64,000 nucleotides of DNA from Bartonella sp. B1099 (GCF_944801835.1 NZ_CALYLN010000003.1:1-64000), one strand, 5' to 3'; counted from the stretch's first letter, positions 17,119-27,440 are shown. The notes: generated from the sequence alone by a model not told the origin. Program-made: numbers and translations.

Positions 17119-17589
17119 ATGAAAGAAATTCTTTGGCTTTTATGTTTTTTAATCGCAATGTTTCCTTTTCGATTAGCGATAGCAGTAGAGCCGGATGAGA
17201 TTTTAAAAGATACAGTTCTTGAAAGGCGCGCGCGCGATATTTCATCGCATTTACGTTGTCCTGTTTGTCAAAATCAATCAATTGATGATTCAGATACTTC
17301 TCTAGCACGAGATTTAAGGCTTTTAATTCGGGAAAAATTAAAAATGGGCTATAGCAATCAGCAAGTGATTGACTTTCTTGTTGAGCGATATGGTGAATTC
17401 ATTCTCTTAAAACCACCATTGAATAAAACAACTTGGTTTTTATGGTTTTCGCCTTTGATGATTATCATCATTGGTGCAAGTGTCATATTTTTCCAGTTAA
17501 AACGGTATAACCGTGAGAAAATAATGATTGTAAATGCAACGGGGAAAAACAGTCAAAAACGCTATTATAGTCAAAAAGATACTACATAG
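17119..17589 (+). CDS. cytochrome c maturation thiol protein CcmH (CycL)
   Basis: This 156-residue protein has a signal peptide or anchor (1-22), a three-helix periplasmic domain with the redox motif LRCPVC (Cys47 and Cys50), and a C-terminal membrane helix (about 110-132). It reduces the apocytochrome CxxCH thiols before heme ligation. The segment YGEFILLKPPL near 94-104 is typical. It starts one base after the ccmF stop, preceded by AGGAGAGG, a strong ribosome binding site. It is the short, single-module form of CcmH; the TPR part is supplied separately by CcmI, as in other Alphaproteobacteria. About 170 bases separate it from degP. Confidence 0.93.
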   Translation: MKEILWLLCFLIAMFPFRLAIAVEPDEILKDTVLERRARDISSHLRCPVCQNQSIDDSDTSLARDLRLLIREKLKMGYSNQQVIDFLVERYGEFILLKPPLNKTTWFLWFSPLMIIIIGASVIFFQLKRYNREKIMIVNATGKNSQKRYYSQKDTT

Positions 17590-17761
17590 AGGGAAAAATT
17601 TAGCTCATCTGCAATGAGCAATCAACCTTATTGTAAATGATATTGGTGGATACTAAAATCTTACAAAACTTTAACAATTTAGACAGAAAACGGTAAGGTC
17701 TGGTATTTTATAGGTGATCAGATTGGGATAGAAAGTATGATTGAATAGGAGCATAGAGTAA

Positions 17762-19273
17762 ATGTTAAAAAAAACTTTCTTTAAAACATTTGTCGCAGTA
17801 AGTTTTTCCGCAGTATTGGAGAGTGCACTGTTTTTTAGTGGATGTACATCAAGCTTATGGACGACAAAGGCTCATGCAAGTTCTGTATTTACTTCGTTAG
17901 TGCAACAACAGGGATTTGCAGATATCGTCGCTCAAGTGAAACCAGCGGTTGTTGCGGTGCAAGTAAAGAGCAATAAAAAGAAAGAAGATTGGTTCTTTAG
18001 CAACTTTTTTAGTGGTCCAGGGATTGATCAATTACCAGATCAACATCCTTTAAAAAGGCTTTTTAAAGAGTTTTATGATTTCGATAAGCCTAAAAATAAA
18101 TTTCCACATCATTCACAAAGACTCCGTCCTACCGCTTTTGGATCGGGTTTTTTTATTTCGTCTGATGGTTATATTGTGACCAATGATCATGTGATTTCTG
18201 AAGGCACAAGTTATTCTGTTGTTCTTGATGATGGTACAGAATTGAATGCAAAGCTCATTGGGAAAGATCCAAAAACTGACCTTGCGGTCCTAAAAGTAAA
18301 TGACAAAAGAAAATTTTCCTATGTTGATTTTGGAAATGATTCAAAGCTTCGCGTTGGTGATTGGGTTGTTGCTATTGGTAATCCATTTGGCCTTGGTGGA
18401 ACTGTGACAGCAGGGATTGTTTCAGCCCGTGGACGAGATATTGGTACCAGTAGTTATGATGATTTTATTCAAATTGATGCTGCTGTTAATAGAGGAAATT
18501 CTGGAGGTCCAACTTTTGATTTGAATGGCAAAGTTGTTGGCGTTAATACAGCGATTTTTTCTCCTTCAGGAGGCAATGTGGGGATCGCTTTTGCTATTCC
18601 GGCAGGGACAGCGAAACAGGTTGTGCAACAGCTTATCGAAAAAGGTTCAGTTCAACGTGGTTGGCTTGGGGTTATGATTCAGCCAGTAACGAAGGAAATT
18701 TCTGATTCGATAGGTTTGCAAGAAGCAAAAGGTGCTTTGGTTACAGATCCATTAAAAGGACCAGCAGCAAAGGCTGGTATCAAGGCAGGTGATGTTATTA
18801 TTTCAGTGAATGATGAAAAAATTAATGATTCTCGTGACTTGGCAAAGCGTATTGCAAATATGAGTCCGGAAGAAACTGTGACTTTAGGGATTTTTAGATC
18901 CGGTAAGGAGAAAAAGATCAAAGTTAAACTTGCTGCAATGCCTGAAAATGAAGGTAAGAAAGAAAGTTTAAAATATTTAAATGAACGGGGTAATTCAGAT
19001 GAAACATTGGAAGATTATGGGTTAATTGTTGCTCCTTCTGAGGATGGTTTAGGATTGGTTGTAACAGATGTGGATTCGGATTCAGATGCTGCCGATAAGG
19101 GAATCCGCCCAGGTGATGTTATTGTGACAGTGAATAATAAACCGGTTAAAAAAGTCTCTGATATTATCAGTACAATCGAAAATGCTCAGCAGTTAGGACG
19201 AAAGGCGATACTTCTACAAGTGCGAACAAATGATCAAAATCGTTTTGTCGCTCTTCCAATTTTCAAAAAATAG
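17762..19273 (+). CDS. periplasmic serine endoprotease DegP/HtrA
   Basis: This 503-residue Do-family protease degrades or refolds damaged envelope proteins. The N-terminus is a signal sequence, with TKAHASS near 35-41 as a likely cleavage site; an upstream SGC (26-28) has an incomplete lipobox. The catalytic triad is His143 (TNDHV), Asp173 (KTDLAVLKV) and Ser247 (GNSGGP). Two PDZ domains follow, at about 295-385 and 405-500. The length and order match DegP. The position after the ccm operon and before a two-component system and glnE is conserved in rhizobia. In Bartonella HtrA is also an immunodominant antigen. AGGAG lies ten bases before the ATG. Confidence 0.95.
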   Translation: MLKKTFFKTFVAVSFSAVLESALFFSGCTSSLWTTKAHASSVFTSLVQQQGFADIVAQVKPAVVAVQVKSNKKKEDWFFSNFFSGPGIDQLPDQHPLKRLFKEFYDFDKPKNKFPHHSQRLRPTAFGSGFFISSDGYIVTNDHVISEGTSYSVVLDDGTELNAKLIGKDPKTDLAVLKVNDKRKFSYVDFGNDSKLRVGDWVVAIGNPFGLGGTVTAGIVSARGRDIGTSSYDDFIQIDAAVNRGNSGGPTFDLNGKVVGVNTAIFSPSGGNVGIAFAIPAGTAKQVVQQLIEKGSVQRGWLGVMIQPVTKEISDSIGLQEAKGALVTDPLKGPAAKAGIKAGDVIISVNDEKINDSRDLAKRIANMSPEETVTLGIFRSGKEKKIKVKLAAMPENEGKKESLKYLNERGNSDETLEDYGLIVAPSEDGLGLVVTDVDSDSDAADKGIRPGDVIVTVNNKPVKKVSDIISTIENAQQLGRKAILLQVRTNDQNRFVALPIFKK

Positions 19274-19289
19274 CACTTTATTATCAGTG

Positions 19290-19316
19290 GGACAGAGATT
19301 TTGTAGATTTCTGTCC
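19290..19316 (+). terminator. stem-loop after degP
   Basis: GGACAGAGAT (19290-19299) pairs with ATTTCTGTCC (19307-19316), with one G:U pair and a seven-base loop, 16 bases after the degP stop. The following bases are only weakly T-rich, so termination would be partial. It separates degP from the response regulator gene 38 bases further on. Confidence 0.5.
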
Positions 19317-19354
19317 TACAATGCAATTTTATAACAATAACGGAGATGCGTTTT

Positions 19355-20041
19355 ATGAAAATACTCGTTATCGAAGATGATCGTGAAACAGGACGTTATC
19401 TCGAAAAAGCTTTTTTAGAGGTCGGGCATTCCGTTGATGTTGCCTATGATGGTGATACGGGATACGCTTTAGCTGAAACAGAAAATTATGATGTTATGGT
19501 TGTTGATCGGATGCTTTTGCATCGTGATGGTCTTTCTATTATTTCACAATTGCGTGCTAAAGGCAATGAGACACCGGTTCTTATCCTTTCAGCTTTAGGG
19601 CAAGTCAATGATCGTGTGACGGGTTTGCGTGCAGGGGCGGATGATTATTTGACAAAGCCTTATGCTTTTTCTGAACTTCTTGCGCGTGTTGAAGTATTAC
19701 AACGGCGGAAGAATCCTAAAGAAGCAGAAACTGTTTATTGCGTAAGCAATCTTGAGCTTGATCGGTTAGCCCATACGGTAAAACGGGGAGATAGAAACAT
19801 TCTATTGCAACCACGAGAGTTTCGTCTCCTTGAATATTTAATGCGCTATGCGGGGCAGGTTGTTACCCGCACGATGCTTTTGGAAAATGTTTGGGATTAT
19901 CATTTTGATCCGCAAACAAATGTCATTGATGTTCATATATCGCGTTTGAGAGCAAAAATTGAAAAAGACTTTGATATTCCACTTCTTCATACGGTGCGTG
20001 GCGCTGGATATATGCTGAAAGCACCAGATAACAAAGCATGA
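19355..20041 (+). CDS. OmpR-family response regulator
   Basis: The 228-residue product has a receiver domain with Glu7-Asp8-Asp9, phospho-acceptor Asp51 (VVDRML) and Lys in LTKPY near 101. A winged-helix output domain follows with NVIDVHISRLRAKIEKDF and TVRGAGYML. The frame also has an ATG at 19346, but the ATG at 19355 yields the family-typical MKILVIEDDRETG. It has GGAG a short distance upstream. The kinase gene begins inside its last codons (ATGA overlap), so the two form one unit. The degP-regulator-kinase-glnE order is conserved in Rhizobiales. I cannot name the regulon; proximity to degP suggests envelope stress or metal response, but that is inference. Confidence 0.88.
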   Translation: MKILVIEDDRETGRYLEKAFLEVGHSVDVAYDGDTGYALAETENYDVMVVDRMLLHRDGLSIISQLRAKGNETPVLILSALGQVNDRVTGLRAGADDYLTKPYAFSELLARVEVLQRRKNPKEAETVYCVSNLELDRLAHTVKRGDRNILLQPREFRLLEYLMRYAGQVVTRTMLLENVWDYHFDPQTNVIDVHISRLRAKIEKDFDIPLLHTVRGAGYMLKAPDNKA

Positions 20042-21420
20042 ATCGTTTGATGAATATAATGCGCACGACTGCGCTAAGGCTTTCAGCACTTTACATTTTA
20101 TTGTTTGGATTGGTGGCAACAGGTCTTTCTATTTATATGACAGCATTTTCTGCTTCTCTGTTAAAAGAGCAGACAGAACAGGCTTTACATGAAGAATTAA
20201 AGTATATCGAAAATGCTTATAATTATGGGGGGCTCTCTTTATTAATGCGTACGATAGATTATCGTTCAAGACAACCAGGGGCATTTCTTTATCTTGTTAC
20301 AGATCCTATGGGGCGTATTTTAGCAGGCAATGTAGCACGTATTGAATTAGGTCTTTTGCAACAGAGTGGTTTTATTTCTACTTCCTTTTTGTATTCCCGT
20401 TTTGGAGAACATGGCAAAACAAGTGAACATCGCGCTTTGGCGGTTGTTTTTGATTTACCTAATGCTATGAAAATCCTTATAGGACGCGATTTGGATGAGC
20501 CCGAACGTTTTGCGGCGGTTATTCGTAAAGCTGTAATCATTGCACTTGCTGCAATGGTGGGAGGTGCTTTACTCATATGGTTTTTTGTTGGCAGGAGAGC
20601 TTTACAAAGGATTGATCAGGTCACGGCAGCATCACGGCGCTTGATGGATGGTGATTTCAGTGGGCGTTTACCGGTTTCTGGGGTAGGGGATGAGTTTGAT
20701 CGATTATCAACGAATCTTAATGTTATGTTAGACCGCATTGAAGAGTTAAATATTGGTTTACGTCAAGTATCAGATAATATTGCTCATGATCTAAAAACAC
20801 CGTTAACACGTCTTAGAAATCGTGCTGAAGAGGCACTTTCGGGAAATAAGACAAAGCTTGAATATCGTCAGGTTCTTGAGAGTGTTATTGTTGAATCAGA
20901 TCAACTTATTCGTACGTTTAATGCGATTTTAATGATTTCACGCATTGAAGCAAGCAGTGCAATTGAGCATCTTGAGATGATGAATATGAAACTGATCCTT
21001 GAAGATGCCGTTGAACTTTACGAACCTTTTGCTGAAGAGTCAGGTGTTTTACTTCAGTTAGGAGATATCTTTGATAAAGAGCTTAAATTGAATCGTGAAC
21101 TTGTTGCGCAAACAATTTTTAATCTTATCGATAATGCGATTAAATATGCATCTAAAGATGGAGGGAAAGCGAAGGTTTGCTTATCAATGGAATATCGTGA
21201 TGAACATTTATTAGTTGTTGTAAGCGATAATGGTCCAGGAATAGCAGAGGATAAACGTGAGAAAGTAACAGAACGATTTGTTCGTCTTGAAGAAAGCCGT
21301 ACACAACCTGGTTTTGGGATTGGTTTAAGTATAGCAAAAGCAGTTATGAAGCTACACGGGGGTGAATTGTTACTTGAAAATGCAAATCCAGGACTTAGAG
21401 CTGTCTTGTTATTTCCTTAA
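20038..21420 (+). CDS. sensor histidine kinase, partner of the 19355 regulator
   Basis: This 460-residue inner-membrane kinase has two membrane helices (about 12-34 and 164-184) around a periplasmic domain of about 130 residues, and a HAMP linker (about 185-237). Phospho-acceptor His250 lies in NIAHDLKTPLTRLR. The ATPase domain shows NLIDNAIKYA near 360, VSDNGPGI near 397 and FGIGLSIAK near 428. It overlaps the regulator gene by four bases. The overall layout resembles CusS/QseC-type kinases. The short C-terminus ends directly after the last beta strand, which is normal. The signal it senses cannot be read from the sequence. Confidence 0.88.
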   Translation: MNRLMNIMRTTALRLSALYILLFGLVATGLSIYMTAFSASLLKEQTEQALHEELKYIENAYNYGGLSLLMRTIDYRSRQPGAFLYLVTDPMGRILAGNVARIELGLLQQSGFISTSFLYSRFGEHGKTSEHRALAVVFDLPNAMKILIGRDLDEPERFAAVIRKAVIIALAAMVGGALLIWFFVGRRALQRIDQVTAASRRLMDGDFSGRLPVSGVGDEFDRLSTNLNVMLDRIEELNIGLRQVSDNIAHDLKTPLTRLRNRAEEALSGNKTKLEYRQVLESVIVESDQLIRTFNAILMISRIEASSAIEHLEMMNMKLILEDAVELYEPFAEESGVLLQLGDIFDKELKLNRELVAQTIFNLIDNAIKYASKDGGKAKVCLSMEYRDEHLLVVVSDNGPGIAEDKREKVTERFVRLEESRTQPGFGIGLSIAKAVMKLHGGELLLENANPGLRAVLLFP

Positions 21421-21494
21421 AGATATTTTTTACTTTTTTATTTTCATACGGAACGACTATTTTAAAAGTATAATGCAATAGAAAGGAAGGCAAA

Positions 21495-24440
21495 ATGCTT
21501 TTCAAGGGAGATCAGACGAAACAAGCTTTTTTAAAAACACAGCTTCTCCCTTTATGCCCTCTCAATGAAAGTGGTTCCCAATGGTTAAAAGACATGGCAG
21601 AACAAGCAAGGAAAGAAGGTTTAGAACCGCTTGTTTCCATCATTTCAGAGAATGGAACGCAGATTAATTTTATCCGTTCGGTTATGACCTTATCTCCTTT
21701 TTTGCGTGAGGTTTTAATTGCCAATCCATCATATCTTAGTCCTTTATTGCATGTTGATATAGAAACAAGGATAAGCGAAATTATCGATGATATTACGGTT
21801 ATTGATAAGGAGAAATCTATCAATGAAACTTCATTGATGGCTGCTTTAAGGTGCAAGAAACGAGAGGTGCATGTCCTCATTGCTTTAGCTGATTTGAGTG
21901 GTGTTTTTACTTATGAAGTTTCATGTGCTTGGTTGACACGTTTGGGTGAAGCAGCATTAGGTGTAGCATTGCGTTTTCTTTTAAGAGAAGCGCATGATCA
22001 TGGTAAGATCAATTTGCTGAGCCGTGAGAATCCAGAAAAAGACTGTGGTTTAATTATTTTAGGGATGGGAAAATTAGGAGCAGGAGAACTTAATTATTCT
22101 TCTGATATTGATCTTATTGTTTTCATTGATGAAACGTCTCCTCATATTGGTAATCTTTCTGAAAGTGTTGATGTATTTTCTAAAATGGTACGCCGATTAA
22201 TCCGTATCATTCAAGAGCGCACGGCCGAAGGATATGTTTTTCGCCTTGATTTTCGTCTTCGTCCAGATCCAGGATCAACACCTTTGGCCTTACCCGTCAG
22301 GACTGCTTTGCGTTATTACGAAGGGCGTGGACAAAATTGGGAACGAGCTGCTATGATTAAAGCACGTCCAGTGGCCGGCGATAAGAGAGCAGGTTTTAAT
22401 TTTCTTAAAGAGCTTTTTCCCTATGTGTGGCGAAAATATTTAGACTATGCAGCGATTGCTGATATTCATTCGATCAAACGTCAAATTCATGCGCATAAAA
22501 GTTACGGTCAAATTGCTGCTTATGGCCATAATATAAAGTTAGGTCGTGGTGGTATTCGTGAAATTGAGTTTTTTGTTCAGACACAACAACTTATTGCTGG
22601 TGGACGTTTTCCTCAATTACGTGGACGTCAGACAGTTGCAATGTTAGAAGAACTTCACACGCTTGGTTGGATCAGTGAGAAAACGCGAGATAGTCTTATA
22701 AAAAGTTATGCTTTTCTAAGAAATGTAGAACATCGTATTCAGATGCTTGCAGATGAGCAAACGCATCTTCTTCCAAATGATATTTCTCAATTCACGAGTG
22801 TTGCTTATTTAATGGGCTATCAAGACAGGAGCAGTTTTATCCGTGATTTATTAAAAACACTTCAGGTTGTTGAAAAACACTATGCGGCACTGTTTGAGAA
22901 TGAACAAGAACTTGGTTTAGAAATTGGCAATTTAGTTTTTACAGGAGAACAAGATGATCCGGAGACATTAATAACATTAAATCGTTTAGGTTTTGAAAGA
23001 GCAAGTGATATTTGTCGTATTATGCGTACCCTCCATTGTGGTCGTTATAAAGCAACGCAATCCGCTGAAGCGCGTGAGAGATTAACAGAATTAACACCAG
23101 CTCTTTTGAAAGCTTTTGGTGCAACAAAACGAGCTGATGAGGCAATGTTGCGTTTTGATAGTTTTTTACAGGGCTTACCCTCAGGAATTCAGCTTTTTAG
23201 TCTTTTGCAGTCTAATCCCTCTCTTTTAGATATGCTTGTTTTGATCATGGGGGCTGCGCCACGTCTTGCAGAAATTATTACACGCAGATCTCATGTTTTT
23301 GATGGGATGTTAGACCCTAATATTCTTTCAGAATTACCCACAAAAACCTATTTAGAAAAACGGCTTGAATATTTTCTTGAGGATGTTTCCTCTTATGAGG
23401 AAATTCTGGACCATTTAAGGATTTTTGCAGATGAGCAACGTTTTTTGATTGGTATTCGAATTTTGAATGGTACAATTACAGGAGCAAGAGCAGGTTTTGC
23501 TTTTACTGCGCTTGCTGATCTTATGATTACAAAAACATTTGCTGCCGTTCAAGAGGAGTTCTCTCGTCTTCATGGCTGTATTAAAGGGGGACGTGTTGGC
23601 ATATTGGGAATGGGAAAGCTTGGAAGTCGTGAATTAACAGCCGGTTCGGATGTTGATATCATGTTGCTTTATGAACACGATGATGGTGCAGAAATATCTG
23701 ATGGAGAAAAGCCTCTTTACATCTCTCAATATTATACGCGTTTAGCACAGCGTCTTGTTTCTGCTTTATCCACACTGACAAGCCAAGGTGTTCTTTATGC
23801 CGTTGATTTAAGGTTACGTCCCTTAGGCAATAAAGGACCTGTTGCTGTTTCTTTTCCATTTTTTAAAAAATATTATCGTCAAGAAGCATGGATATGGGAA
23901 TATCTTGCTTTAACAAGGGCTCGAGGCATTACAGGAGATTCTGATTTTTTACAAAAGCTAGAAAATGAAGTGTGCACAATTATTGCTCTTTCTCGTAATA
24001 AGAATGAAGTTGCAAGAGAAGTATGTGAAATGCGTTCTTTGATTGCAAAAGAAAAGCCGCCAAAAAATCAATGGGATTTTAAAACGATGTCTGGTGGCAT
24101 TGTGGATTTGGAGTTTATCGCTCAATTTTCTCTTATTACGCATGTCATTGAGTTTCAAATTGGGGCGACGACAGTAGATATTTTAGATCACTTACCAAGT
24201 AGTTTTCTTAATCAGTCATGTATTGCTGATTTACATTATGCCTATCGTCTCTATACAAATTTGAGTCAAATTATACGGCTTTGCTTAAGTGATCCTCTTG
24301 ATCCCAATGATATGCCACCTGGATTAAGTGATCTTTTGTTAAATAGCGTTGGGGAACCTGATTTGCTTCGTGTTGAAAAATTAATTGCAGAAACTGGGCA
24401 ATTGGTCTGTTCAATTTTTACAAAAATTATAAAATATTAA
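21495..24440 (+). CDS. glutamine synthetase adenylyltransferase/deadenylase GlnE
   Basis: This 981-residue bifunctional enzyme adds and removes AMP on glutamine synthetase in response to PII and glutamine, tuning nitrogen assimilation. It has two nucleotidyltransferase domains. The first (deadenylase) is marked by GMGKLGAGELNYSSDIDL near residue 190; the second (adenylylase) by GMGKLGSRELTAGSDVDIML near 705. Both keep the DxD metal ligands. A linker lies between, with RGGIREIEFFVQ near 352 and SGGIVDLEFIAQF near 865 as partner motifs. The length is normal for the family. GAAAGGAAGG lies just before the ATG. It is transcribed in the same direction as the kinase gene but 74 bases away. Confidence 0.96.
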   Translation: MLFKGDQTKQAFLKTQLLPLCPLNESGSQWLKDMAEQARKEGLEPLVSIISENGTQINFIRSVMTLSPFLREVLIANPSYLSPLLHVDIETRISEIIDDITVIDKEKSINETSLMAALRCKKREVHVLIALADLSGVFTYEVSCAWLTRLGEAALGVALRFLLREAHDHGKINLLSRENPEKDCGLIILGMGKLGAGELNYSSDIDLIVFIDETSPHIGNLSESVDVFSKMVRRLIRIIQERTAEGYVFRLDFRLRPDPGSTPLALPVRTALRYYEGRGQNWERAAMIKARPVAGDKRAGFNFLKELFPYVWRKYLDYAAIADIHSIKRQIHAHKSYGQIAAYGHNIKLGRGGIREIEFFVQTQQLIAGGRFPQLRGRQTVAMLEELHTLGWISEKTRDSLIKSYAFLRNVEHRIQMLADEQTHLLPNDISQFTSVAYLMGYQDRSSFIRDLLKTLQVVEKHYAALFENEQELGLEIGNLVFTGEQDDPETLITLNRLGFERASDICRIMRTLHCGRYKATQSAEARERLTELTPALLKAFGATKRADEAMLRFDSFLQGLPSGIQLFSLLQSNPSLLDMLVLIMGAAPRLAEIITRRSHVFDGMLDPNILSELPTKTYLEKRLEYFLEDVSSYEEILDHLRIFADEQRFLIGIRILNGTITGARAGFAFTALADLMITKTFAAVQEEFSRLHGCIKGGRVGILGMGKLGSRELTAGSDVDIMLLYEHDDGAEISDGEKPLYISQYYTRLAQRLVSALSTLTSQGVLYAVDLRLRPLGNKGPVAVSFPFFKKYYRQEAWIWEYLALTRARGITGDSDFLQKLENEVCTIIALSRNKNEVAREVCEMRSLIAKEKPPKNQWDFKTMSGGIVDLEFIAQFSLITHVIEFQIGATTVDILDHLPSSFLNQSCIADLHYAYRLYTNLSQIIRLCLSDPLDPNDMPPGLSDLLLNSVGEPDLLRVEKLIAETGQLVCSIFTKIIKY

Positions 24441-25211
24441 ATATCTTTTATAATGATTTTATGAAAGTATTGAAATTTTCAGATAAAATCTAAACAGATA
24501 TTATAGAATAATAAAAACTGTTCATTCCCTTTTTATATATTAATTTTGGTATTTCATTATACGCTTGAGAGCTTTAGAGAGTGAAAATTTTTCTCTATTC
24601 GTTTCACAAGTGTAATGAAAGAGTTTTTCTGTTAAATAAGCTTATTCTAGGCATTATTCTTCATACAAAAAGCACTGGAGTGACGACTTTTAGTAAATAA
24701 TACTTTTTGTGAGCTTAGCTTATGGGTATGATAGAAGCATATGGCTCATTTATAAAGCAGTAGTCTATCAGATACATTTATGAATTGAGAGTCCTTCAAC
24801 ACAAGAAGATGTGCAAGAGTGTTTTTATCACACAGATTTAGATAAAATCTTATAAAGATTATGGCTATATATGATTTCTTATAACACGAATATTACGAAG
24901 ATATTTAAGTAAATAAGACAACAATTTTTGTTGATTATCTTTCTCATTTTTCAAAAATATAATTATTGATATAATGCTGGATAATAATGATAAATATGAA
25001 GCTATAAAAGCAAATATAGAGTAACAATTTAAGAGAAATTTAAAGATTATTTAAAAGCTTTTACAATATTATTTATTAAAATAATAATTTAATATTTAAA
25101 TATAAACTTTAATTTTTTATGATTGTGTCATTTTTGCTATAGATTTTTTGCAAAAAATGTGAAACGATTTATTATTATTTACGTATCACATTAGCTTTTA
25201 GGGGAGCGATT
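24441..25211. other. intergenic region upstream of the Hbp-like gene
   Basis: About 770 AT-rich bases without a credible gene. Because Hbp genes in Bartonella are controlled by heme, iron, oxygen and temperature through upstream sites (established for B. quintana), the last 150 bases are the likely regulatory region. I could not identify a specific operator. The sequence AGGGGAGCG at 25200-25208 is the ribosome binding region of the downstream gene. Confidence 0.5.
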
Positions 25212-26036
25212 ATGATTACAAAGTATTTAATCTCAACATCTATTTTTTCTTTAATTTCAATTTCTGTATTACAGGCAGCGGATGTCGTTGTTCCTGAACA
25301 GCCTGTTCCTGTTATTACAGCGCCTGCTTTTTCTTGGACAGGGTTTTATCTTGGAGGGCAAATCGGCAACTTTTCAAGTAAAATTAAAGCAAGTTATTTA
25401 AAAGATGAGAATGCAGGACAATGGTCTCCAGTTGGAAAGGAAGATTTACCTAAACTTTCCGGTTTTATTGGTGGCATTTATGCCGGTTCCAATATTGATA
25501 TCGACAATGGTTTTATTATAGGTATTGATACAGATCTCATGTGGTTTAATAAAAAGGGTACAAAAGATCACAATTTGCCACAAGAAGGTCAAACTGAAGA
25601 ATCAGCATCAAAATCAAAAGTTATAACAGTAGGTAGTGATGATGAAAATCATTCGGCAGCCTCTGATGGAGTGGTGCATCACACTTTAAAACAAAAATGG
25701 GCTGGTGCTACACGAGTAAGATTTGGTTTTTCTTTTGATCGCTTGATGCCTTATGTGGCTGGAGGTGTTGCTTATACACAGCTTAACAACATAATCTTTA
25801 ACAAATCTAATACAGAAAATAAAGCGGGTGATCTTGCTAATTTGGTGTATGACGAAAAAAAGACCATGATTGGTTATACTCTTGGGGGGGGAGTTGATTT
25901 TGCAATGACTGATAATATTCTTTTGCGTGCAGAATATCGTTATTCAGATTTTGGTAAGAAGAAATTTGTGCAAGATAAAGTTAAAATGGGCTACAAGACA
26001 AACGACTTCCGTGTGGGTGTCGCTTATAAATTTTAA
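25212..26036 (+). CDS. Hbp/Omp25-family outer membrane beta-barrel protein
   Basis: This 274-residue protein has a signal peptide cleaved near LQA-ADVV (residues 20-23). The eight-stranded beta-barrel begins FSWTGFYLGGQIG and ends FRVGVAYKF with a terminal Phe, as outer membrane proteins do. It belongs to the Omp25/Omp31-like family, which in Bartonella is represented by the hemin-binding proteins HbpA-E. The long loop at about 110-155, rich in charged and Ser residues, is probably surface exposed. Strand LRAEYRYSDFGKKKF near 238-252 is typical. Which Hbp paralogue it is cannot be told here. A strong terminator follows, so it is a single-gene unit. Binding of heme is inferred from the family. 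Confidence 0.88.
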   Translation: MITKYLISTSIFSLISISVLQAADVVVPEQPVPVITAPAFSWTGFYLGGQIGNFSSKIKASYLKDENAGQWSPVGKEDLPKLSGFIGGIYAGSNIDIDNGFIIGIDTDLMWFNKKGTKDHNLPQEGQTEESASKSKVITVGSDDENHSAASDGVVHHTLKQKWAGATRVRFGFSFDRLMPYVAGGVAYTQLNNIIFNKSNTENKAGDLANLVYDEKKTMIGYTLGGGVDFAMTDNILLRAEYRYSDFGKKKFVQDKVKMGYKTNDFRVGVAYKF

Positions 26037-26059
26037 TTTTTTGCAGAATTAAACAATTT

Positions 26060-26087
26060 AAAAGCCTCATTTTAAAATGAGGCTTTT
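26060..26087 (+). terminator. Rho-independent terminator of the Hbp-like gene
   Basis: AAAAGCCTCATTTT (26060-26073) and AAAATGAGGCTTTT (26074-26087) form a perfect inverted repeat followed by ATTTTT. The hairpin has a GC-containing base, A-rich 5' flank and T-rich 3' flank, so it can act in both directions, though no gene converges on it. Confidence 0.85.
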
Positions 26088-26182
26088 ATTTTTCAAGTAG
26101 GTACTGGTAAATAATCCTCTATTGAGGAGAGGTACTATTTTATTTGGACAATAGTTTGATTTATAAAGATAATTTACTATTT

Positions 26183-26330
26183 CATGTGGAATAAGAATTT
26201 ATAATATCGTAGAGTTCTCTCATTTAAAACCTATTCCACGTTGAAGCAATCAAAATCATTTGTTTGTACGTTACAGGTTGGGAAAGCCTGTGCGTATAAA
26301 AACATTAAGGAAAGAATAAAAATATTTTTT
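26183..26330 (+). repeat. dispersed degenerate repeat, copy A
   Basis: The segment contains AATATCGTAGAG, then CATTTAAAACCTATT, GCAATCAAAATCATTTG, GTTACAG and GGGAAAGCCTGTG in that order. The same ordered blocks occur at 37574-37725, in part at 26890-26960, and inverted at 44850-44985. Similarity is patchy and gapped, as expected for an old, non-coding family. Weak similarity to the 37.8 kb copy may continue to about 26530. Confidence 0.5.
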
Positions 26331-26889
26331 ATGAACCGTTTCGAGCGCTAAAGATTGTTCCAACATTAGGGGACAAAGTGTGTAATAGTAGCGAGTTTCT
26401 TCTTCATAAACACAAAAATATGGGGCTTAATGGGACTTTACCATTAAAGCATTCATGGGAGCCGTTGCGAAAGGGCTTGAGTAGCAAAGATGCTTCTTTA
26501 AAATAAGCGCGTGAATAAGCACCTCAATGACATTCTATTGTATTTGAAAGACCTCTCATACAATTGAATTTTCTATTTTGCGTTATCATAAAATATTTTA
26601 TTTAATAACAAAAAAAGTCGCATAAAGTTACATCCGCAAGATAACTCCAATAATAATAAAAGTTCATATTATAATTTTTTATTATTATTAGATATTTTAT
26701 GCTTTATTATAGATCATAATAAAGAGTATTATAAAATGAGTTATAGGAAAAAATAGATAGAAAAATAGGCATTTGTCGAGATATAAAAACATTATTCTCT
26801 ATGTCTATTATTGAAATAGAAGCCATTATTTTTTATAAATTTTTCAAATATTCGATAATAACTGTCGCGTATAATAGTAGGGGGGCATT

Positions 26890-26960
26890 TCAAATCTATT
26901 TACCATAAATCAATCAACATCATTTGTTTATGAATTACAAGGGAGATGGATTATTGAAAT
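26890..26960 (+). repeat. dispersed degenerate repeat, copy B
   Basis: CATTTCAAATCTATTTAC, AATCAATCAACATCATTTG and ATTACAAGGGAG match the central part of copies A and C. Only about 70 bases can be aligned by eye. A later GATTATAGGAGG at about 27052 resembles the block GATTATAGGAG in copy C, so the element may extend with an insertion. Confidence 0.45.
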
Positions 26961-27440
26961 TATACGTTTTAGTTATTATTGGGCTTTTTATCATCATTAA
27001 TATTTAGGTATAGAAGCTAAATGCGCTTCTCTATATCCTACAAAATATCATGATTATAGGAGGATAAAGATTTTGCCTATGAGATGCTTTAGGGAGAGTG
27101 TGCGATGATGTGTAAAGCAAGATTTGTAGGACTTTGTGCGATAAATCACAGGGGCAATTGGTTGGTGAAATCCGTACGAAAAGAATCTAGATTATTTATC
27201 GATCAGATAGGGGAGAAATTTTTGTCCTTAAGAATGAAAAGGAAGTAAACCAATGGTTTATAAAGTTAGTCACGTAAGTGGGGTTAATTAATGGAGCCCT
27301 CTGAGAGAAATTGATTTGTCGACAAAGAAGATGAAACTTTGTCTTGTTAAGAGGAGAAGGACAATAAAATTATGATTTATGAAAGGGATATGAAGTAAAA
27401 ATATTTTCGTTTTTTGTTGTTTTGACAACTTTGGAAGTAT

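Larger units (their letters stand above)
26088..27440. other. long intergenic region with degenerate repeats
   Basis: More than 1.3 kb with no gene that I can support. It holds two copies of a dispersed degenerate repeat (listed separately at 26183 and 26890). A frame at 27105-27248 encodes 47 residues and has a GAG-rich upstream segment, but it resembles nothing known and may be the remnant of a larger gene. Stops occur in all frames elsewhere. The region looks like a graveyard of decayed DNA next to the Hbp locus. Confidence 0.6.

Noticed and set aside
27105-27248. 47-codon plus-strand gene in the long gap after the Hbp-like gene
   Set aside because: A GAG-rich upstream segment is present, but there is no family resemblance and the surrounding DNA is decayed; mentioned only as a possible remnant.
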